The position numbers and the translations under genes were made by a program. Source: Janthinobacterium sp. B9-8 (GTDB lineage: Bacteria; Pseudomonadota; Gammaproteobacteria; Burkholderiales; Chitinibacteraceae). Taken from it: DNA of 64,000 bases. The stretch spans positions 3,041,740 to 3,105,739 of the forward strand of contig NZ_CP014222.1 in assembly GCF_000969645.2 (NCBI RefSeq), read 5' to 3'. The notes under the pieces were generated by a model. It was not told where the DNA came from and made no database searches. It saw only the letters and a list, made by a program, of their open reading frames with translations. Below, piece by piece: positions 26,503-34,600 of this stretch. Positions within the stretch are counted from its first letter, which is position 1; each line of letters starts with the position of its first letter.

Positions 26503-26716
26503 GTGCAGGAGAGCTCTTTGATGTAACACCCGCATAATACCCCGCGCGAGCCCCTGCTAACAGCAGCTTGCGGCCAAATACGCTGCCACTTAGTGTAAAA
26601 AATACGACACAAGTAATAAAAATAAGACCACTTTTGCCAGACTTGTCATATTAAATACATATTCAGGCCTTAATCTTGCAACAAATGTGGAACTTTATTC
26701 CGCGAGGTCAATCGCT

Positions 26717-27409
26717 ATGCCCGCTAATATCTTACTTGTTGAAGACGAACCCGCCATTCAAGAGTTGATTGCTTTCAATTTATCCCAGGCCGGGCACCAT
26801 GTAATGCGCGCCGACTCCGCAGAAAGCGCACAAAACATTGTACGTAATGCCCTGCCCGATTTGATTTTGCTCGATTGGATGCTGCCCGGCATGACTGGCA
26901 TTGATTTTGCCAAAAAGCTACGTTCTGAAGAGCGCACCCGGCAAATTCCTTTGATCATGCTCACCGCCCGCTCGGACGAGCAAGATAAAGTCATCGGCCT
27001 AGAAACGGGCGCAGATGATTACATTACCAAGCCTTTTAGCCCACGCGAGTTGCAAGCACGTATTAAGGCTGTACTTCGCCGCCGCGCACCACAAATTACA
27101 GATGACACGGTTGAAGTACAGGGTCTGCGCTTGGATCCTGCCACCCACCGCGTCACTGGCAATAGCGAAACCATCGATCTTGGCCCTACCGAATTTCGCC
27201 TGCTGCACTTCTTTATGACCCACCCGGAACGCGTCCATTCGCGCGCGCAATTGCTCGATCATGTGTGGGGAGATCATGTATTTGTAGAAGAGCGAACGGT
27301 GGATGTGCATATCCGCCGCTTGCGATCCGCCTTGGAATCAACCAATTTTGATCGTTTAATTCAAACAGTACGCGGCACGGGCTACCGCCTTTCTGCACAT
27401 AATAATTAA
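26717..27409 (+). CDS. phoB: Phosphate regulon response regulator PhoB
   Basis: OmpR-type DNA-binding response regulator of phosphate starvation. The start at 26717 ([12 protein letters not shown]) gives 230 residues and has GAGG ten bases upstream; an earlier TTG frame is not needed. The receiver domain covers residues 1-120, with the phosphoacceptor Asp in [10 protein letters not shown] and the Lys in ITKPFSP. The winged-helix domain runs 130-228 with [21 protein letters not shown] and GTGYRLS. Closest to PhoB. phoR follows on the same strand. Confidence 0.94.
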   Translation: MPANILLVEDEPAIQELIAFNLSQAGHHVMRADSAESAQNIVRNALPDLILLDWMLPGMTGIDFAKKLRSEERTRQIPLIMLTARSDEQDKVIGLETGADDYITKPFSPRELQARIKAVLRRRAPQITDDTVEVQGLRLDPATHRVTGNSETIDLGPTEFRLLHFFMTHPERVHSRAQLLDHVWGDHVFVEERTVDVHIRRLRSALESTNFDRLIQTVRGTGYRLSAHNN

Positions 27410-27555
27410 CGACAAGCCTGTCTCGTTTAGCGATAATATCCTTACATAAAGCTTTTCGAGAATACTGCCGATTGCTTGTGCGGAAATGTTGGACGTTTAA
27501 GATAAGCCTTAGCTTTTAAAAAAGGCGAGTGTTTTTCCTCTGGATATAAAACCGA

Positions 27556-28845
27556 ATGCTTTGGCTACGATCTCTGATTCACTATCTTGTAATGGCAATA
27601 TTTTCTGCCTCTATTGGTGCTCTTTTTGGTCTGATTTACGGCATGGCCACCGCGATAGGCTTGTTATCTTGCTCGGTTCTCTATCACTTAGTAAATCTTG
27701 GTCGCTTACACCGCTGGGTAGAAAACTCCCGCGTTGATAATGTGCCCAGTGGCATTTTGCTATGGCAGGAAGTCTTTGATCGGGTTTATAACCAGGTTAG
27801 GCTGCAAAGCAAAATTAAAGAGCGTCTTACCAATACTCTCGATCGCTTTACCAATGCCAGTGAAGCGCTGCCTGATGGGGTGGTGATTCTGGATGAGCAT
27901 GACAGAATCGAATGGTGCAATCGCTCTGCCGCCCAGCATATGGCCATCAACCGTGTGAGCGATGTGTGGCAAGTGATTAGCAATATTGTTCGTCATCCAT
28001 CGCTGCGCGAATACTTGCGCAGCCAGGACTTTGCTCATCCTTTAGTGCTGCATACTCATCGCCCGCAGGAGCAAGTTTTATCTGTGCAACTTGTGCCTTT
28101 TGATTCCAGCCGGAAGCTGCTGTTATCCCGCGATATTACCCAGCTAGATCGTGTGCAAACTGTGCACCGCGATTTTGTAGCCAATGTATCGCACGAGCTG
28201 CGCACCCCGCTAACGGTAGTGGGTGGTTTTATCGAAACCATGATCGATATGCCCGATACCGATGCGCATACCCGTGGCCAGCATTTACAGCTGATGTATG
28301 ATCAAACCCAGCGTATGCAGCGCCTGGTTGACGATTTACTTACACTTTCCCGTCTGGAAAGTGGCCAGCAAATGCGTGAAGAAGAAGTCGATGTGCCACA
28401 GCTGATGCGCCTTTTGGCCGCCGAAGCTGAAGGCTTATCCCAAGGCCGCCATATTGTAACCATCGGGCATTTAGATGCTATCCGCCTGATAGGCAATCAC
28501 GACGAGCTGCATTCTGCTTTTGGTAATCTGGTGTCTAATGCCATTCGCTACACGCCCAATGATGGCGAAATCACGCTGGCTTGGCATCTAAACAATGATC
28601 ACGGCATATTTAGTGTGCAGGATTCGGGCATTGGTATTTCACCCGAACACGTACCCCGCCTAACCGAGCGCTTTTACCGAGTCGACCGTGGCCGCTCGCG
28701 CTCTACAGGTGGCACCGGCCTTGGTTTAGCCATAGTAAAACATATTATTCAGCGCCATCAGGCGCAGCTTCTGGTGCAATCAAAATCAGGGGAAGGGAGT
28801 TTATTTTCTGTGAAATTCCCGCCGCAACGCGTCATCAATAATTAA
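27556..28845 (+). CDS. phoR: Phosphate regulon sensor histidine kinase PhoR
   Basis: Inner-membrane kinase that phosphorylates PhoB when phosphate is low. 429 residues. It has one or two N-terminal membrane helices (about 5-45) and a PAS domain from about 95 to 190 (LPDGVVILDEHDRIEWCN). HisKA has the histidine in NVSHELRTPLTVV near 214, and HATPase has N box NAIRYTPND, DSGIGI and [12 protein letters not shown]. The 146-bp gap after phoB is longer than usual for this pair but shows no terminator. A long perfect hairpin follows the stop. Confidence 0.93.
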   Translation: MLWLRSLIHYLVMAIFSASIGALFGLIYGMATAIGLLSCSVLYHLVNLGRLHRWVENSRVDNVPSGILLWQEVFDRVYNQVRLQSKIKERLTNTLDRFTNASEALPDGVVILDEHDRIEWCNRSAAQHMAINRVSDVWQVISNIVRHPSLREYLRSQDFAHPLVLHTHRPQEQVLSVQLVPFDSSRKLLLSRDITQLDRVQTVHRDFVANVSHELRTPLTVVGGFIETMIDMPDTDAHTRGQHLQLMYDQTQRMQRLVDDLLTLSRLESGQQMREEEVDVPQLMRLLAAEAEGLSQGRHIVTIGHLDAIRLIGNHDELHSAFGNLVSNAIRYTPNDGEITLAWHLNNDHGIFSVQDSGIGISPEHVPRLTERFYRVDRGRSRSTGGTGLGLAIVKHIIQRHQAQLLVQSKSGEGSLFSVKFPPQRVINN

Positions 28846-28853
28846 GTTTTATC

Positions 28854-28880
28854 TTGCGTGGGCCACACCAGCCCACGCAA
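28854..28880 (+). terminator. Hairpin after phoR without T-run
   Basis: TTGCGTGGGC and GCCCACGCAA form a perfect 10-bp stem with a 7-base loop nine bases past the phoR stop. The following bases (ACTACTCCTC) are not T-rich, so termination strength is uncertain. Confidence 0.55.
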
Positions 28881-29082
28881 ACTACTCCTCATTACCCCGC
28901 TATTTCCTTCCCCATTGCCAAACAGCATATGGCTATTGCCGCGATTCACCTTATGTCAACCTTCGTGAATCTTAAAAAATAGTAATAATTTTTGTTTCAT
29001 CACAAATGCTAAAAGGCTCGGGATGGGGGATAATTTGCAAGGAAGCATTTATTTCTTTTATTTCTAATCTGAGGCGCCACCC

Positions 29083-30162
29083 ATGAGTAAAATCGCTGCA
29101 ATTAAGCCCCTAGGTCAAAGCATCTGGCTGGATAATTTATCGCGTGGTCTGATCCAATCTGGCGATCTAGCCAAGATTCTGAAAGAAGACGGTATTGTCG
29201 GTGTGACATCTAATCCAGCGATTTTCTTCAAGTCGATCAGCTCTGATCCGCTTTACACAGGCGACTTAGCAGAATTAAAAAAACAAGATTTAACTGCTGA
29301 GCAACGCTACGAAGCGCTGGTCATCCCTGATCTACAAGCCGCTTGCGATGTAACCCGCGCTATTTACGACGAAACCAACGGTAAAGATGGCTATGTATCG
29401 CTAGAAGTATCCCCAACGCTATCGCACGATGCCTTAGGTACTATCTCTAATGCAAAGCGTCTCTGGGCCGCCATTAATCGTCCTAATCTAATGATTAAAG
29501 TACCTGCTACCTCGGCGGGTATCATCGCCATCGAAGAGCTGATTGCCTCTGGCCTGAACATCAACGTTACCCTGATGTTTAACCTCAAACACGTTGACGA
29601 AGTACTGACTGCCTATATCCGTGGCCTAGAAGCGCGCGTTGCTGCTGGCCTGCCAGTGGATCGCGTTCACGCCGTAGCGTCAGTATTCCTATCCCGCGTA
29701 GATAGCCTGATCGACCCACAACTGGAAGCGATTGGCACAAGCGAGGCGCTAGCTCTGCGCGGTGAAGTAGCTAAATCATTTGTAAAAGTCTCTTACGAGC
29801 ATTACAAAAAGCTCTTCCACGGCACACGCTTTGCAGCACTAAAAGCACTGGGTGCAAACCCACAACGTATGCTTTGGGCCTCTACCGGCACCAAAAACAA
29901 AGCTTATAGCGATGTGATGTATGTGGCAGATCTGATCGGCCCAGAAACAGTGAACACCGTGCCAGATGCAACGCTCGATCTATTCCGCGACCACGGCGTA
30001 GCCGCGCTGACGCTTGAAACAGGTACAGACAAAGCTGTTGCCAATATGGCCGCACTACGCAAGCTAGGCATTAACTACAACCTGCAAGGCGAGCAGCTAC
30101 AAACCGAAGGCCTGAAGCAATTTGACGACGCCTTTGTAAAACTACTGGCACTGACGGCTTAA
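29083..30162 (+). CDS. tal: Transaldolase
   Basis: Pentose phosphate pathway enzyme that transfers dihydroxyacetone from sedoheptulose 7-phosphate to glyceraldehyde 3-phosphate. 359 residues, the longer TalB-like subtype of cyanobacteria and many betaproteobacteria. GVTSNPAIFFKSI is near 40, EVSPTLSHD near 107, and the Schiff-base lysine is in LMIKVPATSAG near 140. LWASTGTKN is also present. It has its own leader of about 230 bp and a strong terminator, so it is probably monocistronic. Confidence 0.95.
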   Translation: MSKIAAIKPLGQSIWLDNLSRGLIQSGDLAKILKEDGIVGVTSNPAIFFKSISSDPLYTGDLAELKKQDLTAEQRYEALVIPDLQAACDVTRAIYDETNGKDGYVSLEVSPTLSHDALGTISNAKRLWAAINRPNLMIKVPATSAGIIAIEELIASGLNINVTLMFNLKHVDEVLTAYIRGLEARVAAGLPVDRVHAVASVFLSRVDSLIDPQLEAIGTSEALALRGEVAKSFVKVSYEHYKKLFHGTRFAALKALGANPQRMLWASTGTKNKAYSDVMYVADLIGPETVNTVPDATLDLFRDHGVAALTLETGTDKAVANMAALRKLGINYNLQGEQLQTEGLKQFDDAFVKLLALTA

Positions 30163-30182
30163 ATCTCGATGATTTGAAATGG

Positions 30183-30211
30183 AAAGAGCGCACAGGGTGC
30201 GCTCTTTTTTT
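30183..30211 (+). terminator. Intrinsic terminator of tal
   Basis: AAAGAGCGCAC and its complement form an 11-bp stem with a 3-base loop, followed by a run of T residues. Confidence 0.92.
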
Positions 30212-30321
30212 GCCTAGATAACAACAATACGCAGGCTACAAAGTCTTATCGTATCCAGAAAATAAGTATGTAACGGCGATGCCAAGTTTAATCAAAACCA
30301 CATAAAAAGAAAATAAAAAAC

Positions 30322-30822
30322 ATGTTCATAGCGCACATTCCTTCGGGCTACATCTACGCTGTATCTATTTTAAAAAACATTAAAAAAACAGCGATACCAA
30401 CACGTCTTATTATTTTTTCTGCAGTACTAGGCTCGATTCTTCCCGACTTGGATCTTATATACTTTTATTTAATTGACCATCGCCAGACGCACCACCATAA
30501 GTATATAACTCACTGGCCTTTTTTCTGGATTTCTTTGGCTATTATTTCCTACACAATTTATGCTTTTTCTTCACATAAAAAATTGGGATTACTCACCCTT
30601 ATTGCGTTCTCATCCTGCATGATACATATCATTTTAGATACTATAGTTGGGGATATCTGGTGGTTTTTTCCATTCATTGATAAACCATTTGCTCTATTTA
30701 CAGTAAAATCCCTATATAAACCATGGTGGCTAAGTTTTATACTTCATTGGTCATTCGCTTTGGAACTCGCCATTTGTAGCTTAGCAATTTGTATTTACAC
30801 TAAGCGCAAAAAGAACAATTGA
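30322..30822 (+). CDS. YdjM-like membrane-bound metal-dependent hydrolase
   Basis: Integral membrane protein of 166 residues in the YdjM/DUF457 family of putative metal-dependent hydrolases. It has an early FIAHIPSGYI, a metal-binding-like GSILPDLDLIYF near 37, HHHKYITHWPFF near 55-66, and a later HIILDTIVGDIWW. Hydrophobic segments fall near 20-45, 65-85, 90-115 and 130-155. Its base composition is clearly more AT-rich than the genes around it and it stands alone between terminators, which suggests later acquisition. Substrate unknown. Confidence 0.75.
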   Translation: MFIAHIPSGYIYAVSILKNIKKTAIPTRLIIFSAVLGSILPDLDLIYFYLIDHRQTHHHKYITHWPFFWISLAIISYTIYAFSSHKKLGLLTLIAFSSCMIHIILDTIVGDIWWFFPFIDKPFALFTVKSLYKPWWLSFILHWSFALELAICSLAICIYTKRKKNN

Positions 30823-30896
30823 TTTTTTCTTGTCTGTTATCAGCCCAATATTTCCCAAACAGAAAAACCTTGGGCTGATGCAGATTCAGCCATTCC

Positions 30897-31241
30897 CTAA
30901 GCGCTCTTCGCTTTACGAATCAGTAAATAAATCAAATACACCATCAATGCCGGCACAGCCAATGAAACCAGCGCGGGCAATAGGCAGGCCAATACGGCGA
31001 ATAGGCCAATTGCTAAAATAAGTAGGGCTACGCCAGAAAATACAAAAAATAGAATAGCGCCCACAATCAGTAAGACGGGAATAGCAATCAGCATATCAGC
31101 ACCACTACTCGCCCATTGCCAATTATCCCCATCGCCGCTAAAACTTAAACTCATATTGTGGTTAAGAAAATCTGCACCCAAGTACACCGCGAGCACCAGC
31201 AGTAATAATGCAATTAGTATATTTTTCATCGCAAAATCCAT
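30897..31241 (-). CDS. Small hydrophobic membrane protein of unknown function
   Basis: Not recognised. The 114 residues hold three likely membrane segments: about 6-25 (LIALLLLVLAVYLG), 48-72 (MLIAIPVLLIVGAILFFVF) and 74-105. A polar loop with Asp and Trp (GDGDNWQW) comes between the first two. The phage-shock PspG/PspD-like style is possible but unproved. The ATG at 31229 (MKNILIALLL) is an equally good start. It stands alone and is transcribed toward the YdjM-like gene. Confidence 0.65.
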   Translation of the reverse strand: MDFAMKNILIALLLLVLAVYLGADFLNHNMSLSFSGDGDNWQWASSGADMLIAIPVLLIVGAILFFVFSGVALLILAIGLFAVLACLLPALVSLAVPALMVYLIYLLIRKAKSA

Positions 31242-31355
31242 AACAATCTGTTGGAATGACTTCAGTATGCAATCACTACGAATAGATTAAAACGGCAGAA
31301 AGACAGATTGCCATTTAAGCAGAACAGACTGCAAATTTTGCGGGCTGGAATGCAT

Positions 31356-31400
31356 GCACCAAGGGCCGGTGGGAGAAGAAAAGCGCTTGCACACCCTACT
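31356..31400. repeat. Half copy of the 81-bp palindromic element
   Basis: GCACCAAGGGCCGGTG, then AAGAAAAGCG and CTTGCACACCCTA, match the reverse complement of 47385-47465 except for a few bases. The second terminal repeat is missing. Confidence 0.7.
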
Positions 31401-31556
31401 AAAATCATTGTATTTAAAAATGTTTTATAACTTATGCCGAACTACTTAATAGCGAATTTGCACACTCTTAGCCTGAAAAACCGCATTCCCAAGCAAGGCA
31501 ATAGATTAGCTCTTACAATTTCAAGAGCTGGCAAATCAAGCTCAGCTTAAGTTTTG

Positions 31557-31613
31557 TAGGGCGGGTGAAACCCGCATATTTTTCAGCATCGCTCGCGGGT
31601 TGCACCCGCCCTA
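31557..31613. repeat. Family C palindromic repeat (GTAGGGCGGGT), complete copy
   Basis: Left arm TAGGGCGGGTGAAACCCGC and the complement of the right arm, TAGGGCGGGTGCAACCCGC, differ at one base of 19. The spacer is about 19 bases. Single arms also occur at 37571-37592 and about 51228-51250. It lies directly before the alpha-2-macroglobulin gene. Confidence 0.8.
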
Positions 31614-31616
31614 GCC

Positions 31617-34600
31617 ATGACACACTGCCCGAGCCCCACGATGAACAAAGCCATACAGATTTGCTTACCCGCTTTCCAGCTTTTGTCTCGCGGGGTTTCC
31701 TGGGTTTTAACGCTGCTGTTTGGCGAGGTGAACTGGCAAGCGCCGACTTGGCTGAAGAAGTTAGCATTGTGGCTAGAGGCTGGCGTTCGCTGGATGCGGG
31801 CCAAGCCCAAGCAGGCGGGGATTGCTCTGCTGGCTTTTGCTCTAGTAGCAACAGGCGGAACGATGGGCTGGCGCTGGTATCAGGCTCAGCCTAAGCCACA
31901 GCGGGTAAGCTATGTGGTCACCGCACCTGCGCTCACGCCTTATGATGAAAAAGACCGGCCGCAGCCTTTGCCGCTGGTGGTGGAATTTAACGAATCTGCA
32001 GCACCACTCAAGCAAATTGATCAGCCTGCAGGCGATGGCGTGCAGCTCTCCCCCGCCTTAGCAGGAAGCTGGGGTTGGGAAGGCGATCGAAAGCTGGTTT
32101 TCCGCCCTAAAGCCGACTGGCCGATTGATGCCGAGTTTGAAGTGTCGCTCGCCAAGAAACAACTCTTTGCCGAAAGCGTAAAGCTGGAGGAATACAGCTT
32201 TACTTTTAAGACCGCGCCCTTTGCCGCCAATGTGGCTGAGTCGCGTTTTTACCAAGACCCACGCGACGCTAATCTTAAAAAACTGGTCGCCACCTTACAC
32301 TTTAGCCATCCGGTTGACCCTGCCAGCATTCAGAAAAATATCAGCCTGAAACTAGGCGGCGGGCTGGGCTATCAAAGCGATAAAGTCCCTCCTTATTCGA
32401 TTAGCTTTGATAAAGCCAAGCTCAACGCCTTTATCCACTCCGCCCCGCTGACCGTCCCAAAAGAAGACAGCGATATTCTGCTGACCTTAGCAAAAGGCGC
32501 TCAAGCCGCGCAGGGCGGCAATGCATTGGATACAGATTTAGACAGCAAGATCAGCGTGCCCGGCCTCTACAGCCTGCGCTTTGATAATGTGCAAATGCTG
32601 CTGGCCGATAATGAGCGCTACGAGCCGGAGCAAGTAGTGATGCTCAGCAGCAATGTGCCGGTGTCCGAAGCGGCGCTCAAAGGCAAAGTACGCGCATGGC
32701 TGCTGCCGGAATATCCGCCCAATACACCCAAGGAAGATCAGCGCGGCGTATATCAATGGGGGGCCAGCCAAGTTGGGCAGGCCGTACTCACCAACGCCCT
32801 GCCGCTGAAAGCGCTGCCGGGAGAGGAAGAATACGGCACGCAACATAGCTGGAAATTCTCTGCCCCCGTTGGCCGCTCGGTGTTTTTACAAGTGGATGCC
32901 GGTGTGCAGGCCTTTGGTGGCTATCAATCTGGCAAGGTGATGACGCAGGTGTTTCAGGTTGCGCCTTATCCCAAGGCCATCAAGCTATTATCTAATGGCG
33001 CGCTGCTTTCTATGGCGTCGGATAAAAAAGTGGCTTTTGTAGCGCGTGGCCTCAGCGGCGTTCGCATCGAAGTGGGCCGCTTGCTGCCTAATCAGCTGCA
33101 TCATTTAGTCGACCAGAATAATGGCAACTTTGCCAAGCCTGAAATTGCTGATCAGTATTTAGACACCCTGGTAGAGCGCTTTACCGAAGAGCGCACCCTG
33201 CCAGCCACCGACCCCGGCAAGCCTTATTACGACAGTATCGATCTGACCCGCTATTTGGCAGATAAAACCGGGAACCGTCGTGGCGTATTTATGCTGAAAC
33301 TCACGCCTTTTGATCCTAAAGCGCCTAAAAACCGCCAAGATGAGCCTAGCGATAGCCGCTTTATTCTGGTGTCTGATTTAGGCGTACTGGCCAAAACAGC
33401 GGTGGACAATAGCAACGATGTTTTTGTGCAATCGATCTCCAGTGGCGAAGCCGTTGCTGCGGCCACGGTAGAAGTCATCGGCCGCAACGGGCAAACCGTT
33501 GCCAGCAGCCAGACCGATGCACTAGGCCGCGCCCATTTCCCTGCGCTTAAAGATTTAGCCCGTGAAAAAGCGCCGCTGATGTATCTGGTGAAACTTGGGG
33601 AGGATGTGTCGTTTCTGCCGATAAACCGCTACGACAGGCAGCTGAATCTGTCGCGCTTTGATATTGGCGGCGTAGCCAATGCCGTATCGGCTCAGCAGCT
33701 CAGCAGCTTTGTGTTTTCAGACCGAGGCATGTACCGCCCCGGCGAAACAGCCCATATCCACAGTATTACCCGCACCGCTAACTGGGCAGGCTCTTTAGTA
33801 GGCTTGCCGCTGGAAATAGAAATCACCGACCCACGCGGGCAGACGGTTAAAAAGGACAAAATCAAGCTATCCGCCAGCGGTTTTGATAGCGTTGATTTTG
33901 CCAGCAGCGAAACCTCGCCCAGCGGCGATTACCAAATCGGCGTTTATCTGGTCAAAGGCAAAGAGCGCGGTGAACAAATAGGCAGCGGCAGCATCAAAAT
34001 CAAAGAGTTTGAACCCGACCGCATGAAGGTAAACGCCACGCTGAGCAATGCGCCGGTGGAAGGCTGGATTAAACCCGAAGACATCAAGGCCAATGTAAAA
34101 GTCATGCATCTGTTTGGCAGCCCGGCCGGTGGGCGGCGTGTAGAAGGCGAAATGATCTTAACGCCCAGCGTGCCCGCCTTTGCAGCCTATGCCCAATATC
34201 GCTTTAGCGAAGCGGGCCAGCTAAAAGAGCCATTTAGAGACGCGCTACCATCGGCTACCAGCAATGATCAGGGGGACGCCGAGCTGACGCTGAATCTTGC
34301 GCGCTTTGCCCGCTCTACCTATCAGCTGCATTTAACTGCCCGCGCTTTTGAATCCGGCTCTGGCCGCGGTGTGGCGGCGGAAAGTGCCGTGCTGGTTTCA
34401 TCCGCCCCCTATTTAGTCGGAGTAAAAAGCGATGGCGAGCTGGGCTATATCCAGCGCAATGCCAAGCGTGCCGCGCACTGGCTGGCGATTGCGCCCAACC
34501 TTAAACCCATAGCCGCAGAGCAGCTCACCCTTAGCTGGGTAGAGCGAAAATATGTGTCGGTGCTAGTGAAACAACCCGATGAAACTTACAAATATCAATC

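Larger units (their letters stand above)
31242..31616. other. Intergenic region holding two dispersed repeat fragments
   Basis: No gene is seen in this stretch. It contains a half copy of the 81-bp element (31356-31400) and a complete family C palindrome (31557-31613), listed separately. The rest is unremarkable. Confidence 0.6.

Noticed and set aside
26642..26664. CTTGTCATATTAAATACATATT upstream of phoB as a Pho box
   Set aside because: The first half-site fits CTGTCAT but the second is poor, so autoregulation of phoB cannot be claimed from it.
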